The notes: a model not told the origin generated them from the sequence alone. Shown: positions 45,750 to 54,096, counted from the stretch's first letter. The stretch is DNA of 64,000 bases from Nocardia vulneris (GCF_001613425.1 NZ_BDCI01000018.1:124001-188000), one strand, 5' to 3'. Made by a program: numbers and translations.

Positions 45750-46184
45750 TCAGTGACCGAGCAGGTTGACGCCCGCGATCATCGCGCGCACCGTCGACTC
45801 GGCGGCGTCGTCGGCCAGAGCCGCGCTCCAGCCGCGTCGGCCGTTGTATTCGCACTGCACGAACGTCGCGGTGCCTTCCGGGGTGCGCCGCTGATGGAAC
45901 TGCAGGATCTCGACCGGGTAGCCCTCGTCGTAGAGGGCCGAGGTCATCGCCGCGACCGGGCTGCCGGAGGCGATGACGGTGCGCAGGTGGTCGGTGAACT
46001 CCAGTGTCGCAGTGAATTCCGCGCCCCGGCTGCCCGCGGGCGACCAGTCGCCGAGCCGGATCGGCCCGGTGTGCTCGCAGTAGCGACGGTGGAACTGCGC
46101 GGGGGTGAGGCCGATGCTTTCGGCGCGCAGGCCCCTGGGCGCGGCGGACTGGAACGTGTCTGTATCAAGCGTGAGGATGGTCAT
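45750..46184 (-). CDS. Stand-alone LeuA-type regulatory domain protein
   Basis: A 144-residue protein. Its C-terminal two-thirds resembles the leucine-binding regulatory (LeuA_dimer) domain of 2-isopropylmalate synthase: the segments PVEILQFHQRRT, ATFVQCEYNGRRGWSAALADD and STVRAMIAGVN follow the order of that domain's repeated beta-beta-beta-alpha units and its SLKAVVSAVNR-type end. No catalytic TIM barrel is present. It may sense leucine or partner a separate synthase. A short LLVV-coding leader and hairpins lie directly upstream, as in actinobacterial leucine operons. The family call is by motif resemblance only. Confidence 0.65.
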   Translation of the reverse strand: MTILTLDTDTFQSAAPRGLRAESIGLTPAQFHRRYCEHTGPIRLGDWSPAGSRGAEFTATLEFTDHLRTVIASGSPVAAMTSALYDEGYPVEILQFHQRRTPEGTATFVQCEYNGRRGWSAALADDAAESTVRAMIAGVNLLGH

Positions 46185-46331
46185 TGAAAGTTAGGTCTTC
46201 CCGAAGAATGTCGTGGCTCAGTTGACAGAGGGGACCAGCAAGTAAAAGTCTTCAGCCCGCAGCGAGGGGGCCGGTCCGAATCAGACCCCGCTACGGCGGG
46301 GTACTACGAGAAGTCGCCGCCGCGCCACCAT
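46185..46331 (-). promoter_or_regulatory. Probable branched-chain amino acid attenuator
   Basis: The leader of the LeuA-domain gene. A 16-codon peptide gene rich in adjacent Leu and Val codons ends within a stable hairpin (ACCCCGC / GCGGGGT, 46284-46301). Beyond it lie alternative stems (GGACC at 46273-46277 with GGTCC at 46232-46236; GCCC/GGGC at 46255-46271) and ACTTTTACTT. This is the layout of ribosome-mediated attenuation. The stems are modest and a fold calculation would decide. Confidence 0.5.
46281..46331 (-). CDS. Leader peptide MVARRRLLVVPRRSGV
   Basis: A 16-residue leader frame with consecutive CTT CTC GTA GTA codons (Leu-Leu-Val-Val), all A/T-ending or uncommon in this genome except CTC. 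There is no ribosome site before the ATG. A TGCTAATTC extended -10-like element ends about ten bases upstream, so the message is probably leaderless, as in other actinobacterial leader peptides. Its stop lies within the first hairpin of the putative attenuator. Confidence 0.5.
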   Translation of the reverse strand: MVARRRLLVVPRRSGV

Positions 46332-46615
46332 CGCGGTGAGCGGAATTAGCACGGCGCTGTCGCGGTCTGCGACGTTGAGCGCTGCGCTGTGGCGGTCGGC
46401 GGGATTCGGCACGCGATCGAGGATAGGGACATCGCGGCGCGATCGCAACCATATTCGGCGCCCGTTTTGTCTACCCGCCGGTAGCGTTCACGCAGCTCAG
46501 GCGTGTTCCGCGCCGCCACGCCGGATATCCGGGTGCGATGCGGCTCATGTTCGTCCACCCGTCACGCAGACGACACCTTCGGCGGCGTGTCGTGTCGCGC
46601 GCGGCGAAAAATGAA
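46332..46615. other. Intergenic region upstream of the leader peptide
   Basis: About 280 bases between the leader peptide and the carbonic anhydrase terminator. It contains two related GC-rich stretches (GCGCTGTCGCGGTC and GCGCTGTGGCGGTC). Open frames exist on both strands, but starts lack ribosome sites and I see no recognisable protein. Confidence 0.4.
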
Positions 46616-46641
46616 AAATCCGGGCCCAGGGGCCCGGATTT
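46616..46641 (-). terminator. Carbonic anhydrase terminator
   Basis: Perfect 11-bp stem AAATCCGGGCC / GGCCCGGATTT with a CAGG loop, 18 bases after the carbonic anhydrase stop and followed on the minus strand by further T residues. Confidence 0.85.
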
Positions 46642-46659
46642 CGTGTGGCGCGCAGCCGG

Positions 46660-47154
46660 TCAGTCGGCGAGTACCTCGTTCAACTTGCCGGTCGCGACGT
46701 CGAAGACGAAACCGCGGATCGAGTCCTTGTGCACGACGAACGGACTCGCGACGATCCGCGCGATCGATTGGCGCACATCGGTTTCCAGATCACCGAATGC
46801 CTCGGCCGCCCATTCGGGCTTGATGCCGGTGTCCTGCTGGATCGACGCCTTGAAGTCGTCGTCGGTGAAAGTCAGCATGCCGCAGTCGGTGTGGTGGATC
46901 AGGATGATCTCGCGGGTGCCGAGCAGCCGCTGGCTGATCGCCAGCGAGCGGATCTCGTCGGCGGTGATGACACCGCCCGCGTTCCGGATCACATGCGACT
47001 CGCCCTCCTGGATGCCCAGTGCGCCATAGACATTCAGTCTGGCGTCCATGCACGCGACCACCGCGACGTGCTTGGCGGGCGGCAACGGCAGCGGCCCGGT
47101 GAAGGTGCTCGCGTAGACGGCGTTGTTCTGCAGATACTCGTCGGTCACGGTCAT
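46660..47154 (-). CDS. canA: Beta-class carbonic anhydrase
   Basis: A 164-residue zinc enzyme interconverting CO2 and bicarbonate. Zinc ligands Cys35, His88 and Cys91 and the Asp37-Arg39 dyad stand in ACMDARL and IHHTDCGM. Sequence and length follow the small mycobacterial enzyme Rv1284 closely, including the N-terminal MTVTDEYL and the C-terminal RGFVFDVATGKLNEV. The start is the ATG giving MTVTDEYL, and the upstream frame is unsupported. A monocistronic gene with its own terminator. Cytosolic dimer or tetramer. Confidence 0.95.
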   Translation of the reverse strand: MTVTDEYLQNNAVYASTFTGPLPLPPAKHVAVVACMDARLNVYGALGIQEGESHVIRNAGGVITADEIRSLAISQRLLGTREIILIHHTDCGMLTFTDDDFKASIQQDTGIKPEWAAEAFGDLETDVRQSIARIVASPFVVHKDSIRGFVFDVATGKLNEVLAD

Positions 47155-47310
47155 TGGGTGGTCCCCTGCGCTAGGTATGCACGGCTGCTTATGTGTGGCG
47201 TGGCCCACGATAGGTAGCAGCGCCGCGGAGCGGACCGGTCGCGCTCACCGTGATTCGTTTACTGGCGCGGCGAGAGCGACACAGACTCGCCTCACATTGC
47301 GCCGAGGCGG

Positions 47311-47340
47311 TTGACACTGTGACGGTCGCCACCTTAATCT
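47311..47340 (+). promoter_or_regulatory. Sigma-70/SigA-type promoter of the lipase gene
   Basis: TTGACA (47311-47316) and TAATCT (47335-47340) separated by 18 bases, an unusually good consensus for this GC-rich genome, 81 bases before the lipase start. Confidence 0.65.
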
Positions 47341-47421
47341 GAGCCCGCTCGCTCCCTGTCTGAGACAGAAGTTCGTCCGTGATCGAGCACTCCGGGAACG
47401 GCGAACAGATCGAGGATAGCG

Positions 47422-48360
47422 ATGACCCTGGTGCGCAGAGTGGCGACAGCGCTGATGGCCTGCGGGCTGGTCGGAGTGACCGGGTTGGCGGGCGCACCCG
47501 CGCACGCCGATCAACTGCCGGTCCCCTACGGCAACGGCGAAATGGTGCGCGTCGCGGTGACCGACTTCAACGGCCCGGTGCCCGGCGCCAACGATTACGG
47601 CTGCACGCCCGCGCCCGAGCATCCCGACCCGGTCGTCCTCATCACCTCGACGTTCCTCACCGACGCCGTCAACTGGACCGCGCTGGCGCCGTACCTGCAC
47701 AACCAGGGGTACTGCGTGTTCACGTTCAACTACGGCCGCGATATGTACCGGTTCCCGCCGGGCGTCCCGGGCGTCGATCCCATCGCCTTGTCCGCCCCGG
47801 CCATCGTGGGCGTGGTGGACCGGGTACTCGCCGCCACCGGCGCGAAAAAGGTCGACCTGGTGGGACATTCGCAGGGCGGGCTGGTCGGGCGCTACTACAT
47901 CAACGCGCTGGGCGGCGCCGACAAAGTCGATCAGATGGTGCTGATCTCCTCGCCGTGGCAGATCCTCGGACCGGTCGACATCATGCGGCCGCTCAGCGAG
48001 ATCGTGCCGCGCGAACTCTATGACGCCATCGTCCGCAACGGCGTGATCTGGCCCGGCCTGCTCACCATCGCCGACCCGTGGGTGGTCGAGCAGGCCACCG
48101 TGATTCAACCGCACATCGAATACACCCAGATCACCGATATCGCCGACGAAATGAACCTGAGCACGCTGGGCGGCATGGCGAATCCGGCCGGTGTGCCGAA
48201 CGCCAGGACCGTCTGGATCAACGAGGTCTGCCCCACCGATTTCTCCACCCACTTCGCCCAGCCGTACTCCCCCACCGCGGTAGCCCTGGTCCACAACGCC
48301 CTGGACCCCACCCACCCCGTCACCCCACCCTGCACCGTAGTGCCCTTCTACGCCCCCTGA
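47422..48360 (+). CDS. Secreted triacylglycerol lipase/esterase (class 2-like)
   Basis: A 312-residue alpha/beta hydrolase. A signal peptide (RRVATALMACGLVGVTGLAGAPAHA) is probably cleaved after Ala29. The nucleophile elbow GHSQGG has Ser150. The N-terminal block PVVLITSTFLTDAVNWTALAPYLHNQGYCVF matches extracellular lipases of Nocardia, Streptomyces and Burkholderia-like class 2 lipases. Four cysteines in the mature part could form disulfides. The ATG follows GAGGATAGCG, with a strong promoter upstream. It probably hydrolyses acylglycerols outside the cell. It contributes to host-lipid or wax-ester use if the organism lives on fats. Confidence 0.88.
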   Translation: MTLVRRVATALMACGLVGVTGLAGAPAHADQLPVPYGNGEMVRVAVTDFNGPVPGANDYGCTPAPEHPDPVVLITSTFLTDAVNWTALAPYLHNQGYCVFTFNYGRDMYRFPPGVPGVDPIALSAPAIVGVVDRVLAATGAKKVDLVGHSQGGLVGRYYINALGGADKVDQMVLISSPWQILGPVDIMRPLSEIVPRELYDAIVRNGVIWPGLLTIADPWVVEQATVIQPHIEYTQITDIADEMNLSTLGGMANPAGVPNARTVWINEVCPTDFSTHFAQPYSPTAVALVHNALDPTHPVTPPCTVVPFYAP

Positions 48361-48631
48361 ACTCCACTTTTCAGGCACGGACCCCTGCCACCCGTCCCGG
48401 TGGCCCCACCCCCCTCCCCCGGCACGATCCAGTGGCACGAGGTGTCCTTGTCGAGCGTGTACAGGTCGCCGGGAACCCGAGGGTGATCGCGGAAGCCGCG
48501 AGCACCGTGAGCGCCATACCGAGTATTTCTCCCGTGCCACTGGAATCGAGGGCACGAGGGGAGGTTTGGGGGCGTCGTAGGCTTGGGGGGTCTGGAGCGT
48601 TGGGTCCGCTGCGGATGCGGGGAGGTGGGCG

Positions 48632-49321
48632 GTGCAGATCACCGAGTTCAGTGTTTTCGGGCTGCGGTCTGCGGTCATCGACCTGCGGGCGCGGGGAAAT
48701 CCGTTGACCATTCGGCTGTTTCCGATGGTGCATATCGGCCGGCGCGAGTTCTATCTGGCGGTGGCCGAGCAGCTGCGCGCCTGCGATGTGATCGTGTCCG
48801 AGGGCGCCGATACGCCCAGTTCCACCGGTCGCGCGATCATTCTCGCCATGCGCCTGACCTTTCAACATGCCGCGCGCACGCTGGTGTACCAGGACATCGA
48901 CCATGCCGCGCTCGGTGTGCCGGTCGTCTGGCCGGAGGGCAACTCCCGTGGCAGACAGCGGATGCCGTTCCTGTCGTTTCTCGACATGCTGCTGCTGACC
49001 CCCTACTACGTGGTGGTGATGGCGCTCGGCGGTCGAGGTTGGTTGCTGCGCAACCAGTTCGAGGTGTACGACAACACCGAGGTGCGCCTCCGGCTGATGA
49101 ACAAGACCTTCCTGTACGACCGCGACAAGGCCCTGATCGCCGCGCTGACGCAGCTGCACACCGAGCGTCACGACCGCGCCGAGGTGATCGCCGTCGTGTA
49201 CGGCGCGGCGCATATGCCCGCCGTGATCACCGCGCTGCACACCGCTTTCGGCTATCGCGCGGTGGGTGCGGACTGGTTGACGGTGTTCGACGAGGCCATG
49301 CCATACCGCCCGGTCGACTGA
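48632..49321 (+). CDS. TraB/PrgY-like domain protein
   Basis: A 229-residue protein resembling the TraB/GumN (ChaN-like) superfamily. The N-terminal strand IRLFPMVHIGRREFYLAVAEQLRACDVIVSEGAD has the HIG-x-x-x-Y and VxxEG features of that fold, and the C-terminal VIAVVYGAAHMPAVITALHTAFGYR has the paired GxxH motif. Members are suspected metalloproteases or metal binders, and the biochemical role is not settled. A central hydrophobic stretch (LDMLLLTPYYVVVMAL) may touch the membrane. GTG start, weak ribosome site. Confidence 0.7.
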   Translation: MQITEFSVFGLRSAVIDLRARGNPLTIRLFPMVHIGRREFYLAVAEQLRACDVIVSEGADTPSSTGRAIILAMRLTFQHAARTLVYQDIDHAALGVPVVWPEGNSRGRQRMPFLSFLDMLLLTPYYVVVMALGGRGWLLRNQFEVYDNTEVRLRLMNKTFLYDRDKALIAALTQLHTERHDRAEVIAVVYGAAHMPAVITALHTAFGYRAVGADWLTVFDEAMPYRPVD

Positions 49322-49340
49322 CGCACCGGCGACCGGCTTG

Positions 49341-49361
49341 ACCCTGACGCAGCGTCAGGGT
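49341..49361. promoter_or_regulatory. MerR-type operator upstream of the alpha/beta hydrolase gene
   Basis: Perfect inverted repeat: arms ACCCTGACGC and GCGTCAGGGT around one A, immediately after a TTGACC -35-like hexamer. The position within the promoter spacer is typical for MerR regulators. The core CCTGAC-4-CGTCAGG is also present before the MerR-NTF2 gene at 59.7 kb. Confidence 0.7.
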
Positions 49362-49376
49362 TGCAGGCTTGTGCCC

Positions 49377-50279
49377 ATGACCAACCGCACCTCCCCGACC
49401 CGACCCGCTCCGCCGATCGGCGAATTCCACGAGATCAACGGCCGCCGCCTGTTCGTGCACCGGTCGGGCAACGGCGGACCGGCCGTGGTGTTCCTGCCGG
49501 GTGCCGGCGCGGTCGGGTTGGACTACTTCACTGTGCAGCAACAGGTTTCGCAGTTCACCACGTCCGTGCTGTATGACCGCGGCGGCACCGGCTACAGCGA
49601 CCCGCTGCCGTTGCCGCGCACCGCCGCCGCGGTGGCCACCGAACTGCGGGCGCTGCTGCGCGCTCAAAACCTCACCGCACCCTATGTTTTCGCGGCGCAC
49701 TCGCTCGGCGGCGCCTATGCGTATCGATTCGCGCAGTTGTTCCCGCACGAGGTCGCCGGACTGGTGTGGCTGGACGCTTTTCATCACAACTGGGACGACT
49801 TCATGCCGCCCGCAATGAGTCTGGCCGCCACCGAACGAGCCGCACCCGATCCGGCGCACCTCGACCGGCTGCGTCCGGTCTTGCACGAGATGAACGCCGA
49901 ACTGCTGGCCGACCACCCGGCCCACCTGCGGGACCCGCTGCTCGAGGCGAAGACGAGCGACGAGTGGCTCCGCTTCGGCCTCGCCGAGCGCACCGCGCTG
50001 ACCGGGCTCGCCACCGAACTGCGGGCCGGACCACCGCTGCCGGACGTACCGGTGCTCGCACTGACCGTGCTGGGCACCGATCCCACCCAGCAGGTGCCGT
50101 GGGAGGCGGTGAACGCCGCCAAGACCCGCATGGACGCCGCCCTGGTCCACTCGGTCTCGCACGGGGAACAGCGCATCCTCACCGACACCTTCCACCACCG
50201 GCTGTGCTTCGACCGTCCCGACGCCGTGGTCCAGGCGGTCCATGACGTGCTCGACCGGGTGGCTCGCCACGCCCCCTAG
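49377..50279 (+). CDS. Alpha/beta hydrolase
   Basis: A 300-residue soluble hydrolase. The oxyanion region PAVVFLPGAGAVGLDY, nucleophile elbow AAHSLGGAYA and late acid/His positions (VLGTDPTQQVPW, SHGEQRILTD) fit the fold. The ATG start is three bases beyond a GTG and follows the MerR-type operator closely. The next gene, 34 bases on, is a MerR regulator, so the pair is probably an autoregulated, ligand-induced detoxification unit. The substrate is unknown. Confidence 0.82.
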   Translation: MTNRTSPTRPAPPIGEFHEINGRRLFVHRSGNGGPAVVFLPGAGAVGLDYFTVQQQVSQFTTSVLYDRGGTGYSDPLPLPRTAAAVATELRALLRAQNLTAPYVFAAHSLGGAYAYRFAQLFPHEVAGLVWLDAFHHNWDDFMPPAMSLAATERAAPDPAHLDRLRPVLHEMNAELLADHPAHLRDPLLEAKTSDEWLRFGLAERTALTGLATELRAGPPLPDVPVLALTVLGTDPTQQVPWEAVNAAKTRMDAALVHSVSHGEQRILTDTFHHRLCFDRPDAVVQAVHDVLDRVARHAP

Positions 50280-50313
50280 ACTCGGCACCGCGTCCCGCGA
50301 ATCTAGGAGGCAG

Positions 50314-51051
50314 GTGCTCACGATCGGCCAGCTGGCGGCCACCGCCGGTGTCACCGTGCGCACCGTGCGCCACTATCACCAGATCGGCTTGCTGCCCGAG
50401 CCCGAGCGGGACGGCTCCGGCTATCGCCGTTACCGTCCGCAAGCGGCGGTGGATCTGATCCGGATCAGGACCCTCGCCGATGCCGGTGTGCCCTTGGCGC
50501 GGATCGACGCGCTGCTGCACGCGCCGCCCGCCGAATTCGCCTCGGCCATCACCGATATCGATCAGGCGTTGCAGAGCAAGATCGACGAGTTGAGCGAATA
50601 CCGCCGCCGCATCGCCGAATTGGCGGGCGGGGAAAAGCTCGTGCTGCCGCCCGAGGTGGTCGACATCCTGGACCGGATGCGCCGCCTCGGGATCAGCGAA
50701 CAGCGCGTCCGGCTCGAACGCGACTCGTGGATCCTGATGCAGGCTCTCGACCCCGACCTGCTGCCGCGGCGGGTCAAGGAGAAGAACGCCGGTCTCGACG
50801 ATCCCGAGACCGTGCGGCTCTACCTCGCCGGCGACCGAGCGGCCGAGTGGGATCCGTACGATCCCCGCCTGGACCGGCTCATCGATGACCTGGACGCCTG
50901 GGCGATCGAGCACGAACAGGACACCGGACAGCCCGGCTACCTGAAGCTGGTGACCGCTCAGATCGCCGCGGCGGCACCGGCTTGGCAGCGCGTGCTCGAG
51001 GTATTGGCGCACCGGGCGGCGCTGCGGCGAAACGCCCTGCTCGACAGCTGA
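50314..51051 (+). CDS. MerR family regulator
   Basis: A 245-residue regulator. The MerR winged-helix domain is standard (TIGQLAATAGVTVRTVRHYHQIGLLPEPERDGSGYRRY), followed by a dimerisation coiled coil (about 80-115). The C-terminal 120 residues are helical without cysteines in metal-binding pattern, so an organic ligand is likelier than a metal. The GTG start follows AGGAGG. It is cotranscribed with the hydrolase and probably binds the palindrome at 49341. Confidence 0.9.
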   Translation: MLTIGQLAATAGVTVRTVRHYHQIGLLPEPERDGSGYRRYRPQAAVDLIRIRTLADAGVPLARIDALLHAPPAEFASAITDIDQALQSKIDELSEYRRRIAELAGGEKLVLPPEVVDILDRMRRLGISEQRVRLERDSWILMQALDPDLLPRRVKEKNAGLDDPETVRLYLAGDRAAEWDPYDPRLDRLIDDLDAWAIEHEQDTGQPGYLKLVTAQIAAAAPAWQRVLEVLAHRAALRRNALLDS

Positions 51052-51059
51052 ATACGTCG

Positions 51060-51563
51060 CTATTGCGGGCTGTCGGCGATGGTGCGTGTCGCGGACTCCG
51101 CACGCGGCCGCAGGACCAGCACGATGATCACCACGAACGCGGCGAGGGCGGTGCCGGTGCGCAGATAGTGGAAGAAGTCCCAGCGGGTGAGGATCGAAAG
51201 GTAATCGGCCGGTGCACCTTCCACCGCCCAGCGGTTGATCTGATGATTGATCGGCACATTCCCCAGCCGGGTGACGAGGAACGATCCCACGACCAGCGCG
51301 CCCGCTCCGGCGGCGCGGGCCCGCGCCCGGCCGCGCAGCAGCACAGCCAAACCGAAGCAGCTCAATGCGGCAGCGGCCATGGTGATCTGCATGCTGACGC
51401 TGTTGTTCTTCATCAGCTCGGTGTGGAAATCCAGCCGCATCTGCAACGGCACCCGATGGAAGGTAGGCGCGAGATTGGCTGCACCGTAACCGAATGCACC
51501 GGCCAATAGCCCGGTGGCGAGCAGGGCCAGCGATCGCACCGAACGCACGACGGAGTCACTCAT
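51060..51563 (-). CDS. DUF1772 (anthrone oxygenase-like) membrane protein
   Basis: A 167-residue protein with four hydrophobic segments. NVPINHQINRW near residue 105 is the DUF1772 signature shared with fungal anthrone oxygenases, whose catalytic residues are the His and nearby polar groups. In actinobacteria these genes often sit under TetR control. The start ATG overlaps the SnoaL-like gene stop by four bases. Oxygenase activity is possible but unproven for this subfamily. Confidence 0.75.
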   Translation of the reverse strand: MSDSVVRSVRSLALLATGLLAGAFGYGAANLAPTFHRVPLQMRLDFHTELMKNNSVSMQITMAAAALSCFGLAVLLRGRARARAAGAGALVVGSFLVTRLGNVPINHQINRWAVEGAPADYLSILTRWDFFHYLRTGTALAAFVVIIVLVLRPRAESATRTIADSPQ

Positions 51564-51952
51564 GCGGCCGGCACCGTCCGGGTGAGTTGTTCGGCCCGCC
51601 GCAGCCTGCCGTCCGGCGCGAACTCGCCGAACATGAAGACCTCGGTGGTGATGAGATCGGCCTTGCGCATCTGCGCATGGATGGTCATCCGGGCTGCGAA
51701 ACGCGCGCCGTCCGATACCGCCTCGTGAACTTCGAAACGGTAGTGGCGCAGGTTCTTTCGCACCGGACGGAGATGCGCGACCAAACGGTCGCGGTCGAGC
51801 CGGACACCGTCGGCGACCTGCACGATGTCGCGGGTGTGGAACCGATCGATCACCTCGGCGGGATCGTTGTCCGGATCCACGGCCGCGGCGGTGTACGCGG
51901 TGAAGAAGTCGGTGAGGAGTTGTTCGGGCTTGCGAGTCGGTGCGGGGTTCAT
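51560..51952 (-). CDS. SnoaL/NTF2-like protein
   Basis: A 130-residue cone-fold protein. The N-terminal helix (PEQLLTDFFTAYTAAAVDPDNDPAEVIDRFHTRDIVQV) and the strand run (HYRFEVHEAVSDGARFAARMTIHAQM) fit the SnoaL-like family of polyketide cyclases and small hydrolases. It is the first gene of a two-gene unit with the DUF1772 protein, divergent from a TetR gene. The substrate is unknown. Confidence 0.72.
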   Translation of the reverse strand: MNPAPTRKPEQLLTDFFTAYTAAAVDPDNDPAEVIDRFHTRDIVQVADGVRLDRDRLVAHLRPVRKNLRHYRFEVHEAVSDGARFAARMTIHAQMRKADLITTEVFMFGEFAPDGRLRRAEQLTRTVPAA

Positions 51953-51973
51953 GGCACTCCAGCAGTAGAATTC

Positions 51974-52028
51974 TTACAACGCTGTAAAGGCTAGATCAGC
52001 CGGATCAAATTTGACAAGGATGTAAGAT
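51974..52028. promoter_or_regulatory. Probable TetR operators (two sites)
   Basis: Two copies of a 5-4-5 inverted repeat in the 77-base gap between the SnoaL-like and TetR starts: TTACA-ACGC-TGTAA at 51974-51987 and, near 52012-52025 on the other strand, TTACA-TCCT-TGTCA. The second overlaps the TetR start region. Confidence 0.5.
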
Positions 52029-52029
52029 T

Positions 52030-52605
52030 TTGACCGAGGCGAGGGCGAAAAGGCGCGCGGACGCCGAACGCAGCAGGGCCGACATCCTGGCGTCCGCGAC
52101 TCGTTTGCTCGCCGACCGGCCGGAGGTCGGCTTGGCGGCCATCGCCGCCGCAGCCGGGGTCACCCGCCAGACGGTGTACGCGCACTTCGCCTCGCGGGAA
52201 GAGCTGCTGCACGCGGTCATCGATCACACGACCACGCGCGCCATCGCCGCCATGGACGCCGCGGACCTCGAAAGCGGTACCGCGACAGCGGCACTCCTGC
52301 GCATGCTGGACGTCGGCTGGCAGTTCTTCCGGAAGTCTCCCGGTCCCGAGTTGCTGGGCGCGTTCGCGCCCCAGCGCGACCGCGAGCGCCACGTCCCCGT
52401 CGAAGACCGGCTCCTGACACTGATCCGGCGCGGACACCGCACCGGTGAATTCGACCCCACCGCCACCCCGGAGTGGCTGGTCGCGGCCATCATCGCGGTG
52501 AGCCACGCGGCGGGCGAACAGGTCCGCAACGATCGCATGACCTTGGATCGCGCCCAAGAGACGTTGCGCCACACCGTGCTTCGACTCGTGCGAGCCGAGG
52601 GATAG
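52030..52605 (+). CDS. TetR family regulator
   Basis: A 191-residue regulator. Helix-turn-helix region VGLAAIAAAAGVTRQTVYAHFASREELLHAVI, then a helical ligand domain. A TTG start is used; no good ribosome site precedes it, so the message may be leaderless. It is divergent from the SnoaL-like/DUF1772 pair with repeated TTACA-TGTAA sites between, which makes those genes the likely targets. Confidence 0.88.
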   Translation: MTEARAKRRADAERSRADILASATRLLADRPEVGLAAIAAAAGVTRQTVYAHFASREELLHAVIDHTTTRAIAAMDAADLESGTATAALLRMLDVGWQFFRKSPGPELLGAFAPQRDRERHVPVEDRLLTLIRRGHRTGEFDPTATPEWLVAAIIAVSHAAGEQVRNDRMTLDRAQETLRHTVLRLVRAEG

Positions 52606-52720
52606 GCACAGACGTCGCAGCGGTCGCAGCGGCATGACGCGCCGGCCTGTGACCCGCGGCGGTCAGCACCCTGAGGCCACTCGATGTATCCGGTGACCTG
52701 CGTGCTGCTACCTTCCGAGC

Positions 52721-53206
52721 ATGCAGGAGGGACCCGGAAACGACGATCCCCGGATCGCCGCGGTCGACGCGCTGGCGACCCTGGCTCGCAGCAGCGACGT
52801 CCGCGACCGCGCCGACGCCGGACACGCCCTGGCCGCCTTCGCCGAAATGACCGAAGCACAGGCGGTTTTGGCGGTCCTGCTCCTCGATGAGGACAACACG
52901 TTCGTCACCCTGACGACAGCCGAAGCGCTCCTGCGCCGCAAAGACGCCGCCGGTCTCACCGCGGTGGCCGCCGCCTTCGCCACGGCCGACGACACGCAAT
53001 CCGAATGGCTGGGTACCGCCGTCCACGACGTCTACGGCGTGTACGCCGATGACCGGGACACCGCCGTCGATCTCTGTACATCGCTCACCAATCATCAGGA
53101 TCCGCGAATACGTTCCGGTGCCACCGAACTGATGGCCACGCTGCGCTCCGTCACACCGATACTGCATCCCGCGAAGGATGCTCCGCCGCCCGCGGCGAGG
53201 TCGTGA
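52721..53206 (+). CDS. HEAT-repeat-like protein
   Basis: A 161-residue, wholly helical acidic protein with about four helix pairs resembling HEAT repeats (AVDALATLARSSDVRDRADAGHALAAF; AVLAVLLLDEDNTFVTLTTAEALLRRKDAAGLTAVAAAF). Such scaffolds bind other proteins. It probably starts at the ATG encoding MQEGPGND behind AGCATGCAGGAGG-like sequence. No partner gene is evident. Similar short HEAT-like proteins are common in Nocardia and Streptomyces without assigned function. Confidence 0.7.
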   Translation: MQEGPGNDDPRIAAVDALATLARSSDVRDRADAGHALAAFAEMTEAQAVLAVLLLDEDNTFVTLTTAEALLRRKDAAGLTAVAAAFATADDTQSEWLGTAVHDVYGVYADDRDTAVDLCTSLTNHQDPRIRSGATELMATLRSVTPILHPAKDAPPPAARS

Positions 53207-53448
53207 GAGCTGCGGCCGGTTACGGACTTCGCTACGGCGGACCGCCGGTACATCCAACTGCTCGGACCCGCAGCAGATTCCGGGTGCCGCCAGACATCGA
53301 GGCGATGTGACAGTGGCGTGATACCGCCTTCGTCTACGTCGTGGCCTGTTTCGAGCACGCTGGTCGGGCCCTGGTGCGGCGAGTGCGCTGTCCGCGGTGG
53401 CCGGAATCGGTTCGCGCTGACCCGGGCGGACTTCAGTAGGGTTCGAGC

Positions 53449-54096
53449 ATGCCCGCACCGACCGATCCCCGCTCCCCCGTCACCCCGGACGATCTCGACC
53501 TTGCCGTGCGGTTGTCCGTGGACGTGCTGCGCGCGGTGCGGCAGACCGCATGGGACGAGCAGGCCGGCACGCTGGAGTGGACCCGCTGGGAAACCGTCGA
53601 ACATCTCGGCGACGACTTCTTCGCGTACGCCGTGCAAATGGGGCCCAGCACTCCCCCGTCGACCGGTCACGTCCCCTTCACGGCAACGCGTCGGCGAGCG
53701 GGTGGCCCGGCCAATTCCGTGCACGCCGAACGCGATTCCGGGCCCGCGGGCTTGTTGCAGACGTTGGAAGCCAACGGCGCACTGCTGAGCGCCATGGTGC
53801 GGATGAAGCCGCCGCACACCCGCGCCTTCCACGTCTACGGTGTCTCGGACCCGGAAGGGTTCGCCGCCATGGGCATCGTCGAGGCCCTGGTGCACACTCA
53901 CGACCTCATCCAGGGACTCGACCTCCGCTGGAACCCACCCGCCGACCTGTGCGCACGAGTCCTCACCCGCCTGTTCCCGGAAGCCCCGACCGACACGGAC
54001 CCGTGGACCACGCTCCTCTGGGCCACCGGCCGGGCCGACCTACCGGGCCGCAGTGCCCTGACGAAATGGCGCTGGGACGGCACACCGCGCGACTGA
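53449..54096 (+). CDS. Mycothiol-dependent maleylpyruvate isomerase/DinB-like protein
   Basis: A 215-residue helical-bundle protein of the DinB/MDMPI superfamily. Candidate metal ligands are the His in WETVEHLGDDFF near 58 and the His pair of EALVHTHDL near 148-152. In mycothiol-making actinobacteria, related proteins act as mycothiol S-transferases. The C-terminus lacks the SCP2-like domain of full maleylpyruvate isomerase. The ATG start has a weak site. It is convergent with an unknown gene nine bases away. Confidence 0.7.
   Translation: MPAPTDPRSPVTPDDLDLAVRLSVDVLRAVRQTAWDEQAGTLEWTRWETVEHLGDDFFAYAVQMGPSTPPSTGHVPFTATRRRAGGPANSVHAERDSGPAGLLQTLEANGALLSAMVRMKPPHTRAFHVYGVSDPEGFAAMGIVEALVHTHDLIQGLDLRWNPPADLCARVLTRLFPEAPTDTDPWTTLLWATGRADLPGRSALTKWRWDGTPRD

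Noticed and set aside
46336..46614. Plus-strand 92-codon frame upstream of the carbonic anhydrase terminator.
   Set aside because: No ribosome site, low-complexity composition, overlaps the expected leader promoter and the terminator hairpin.
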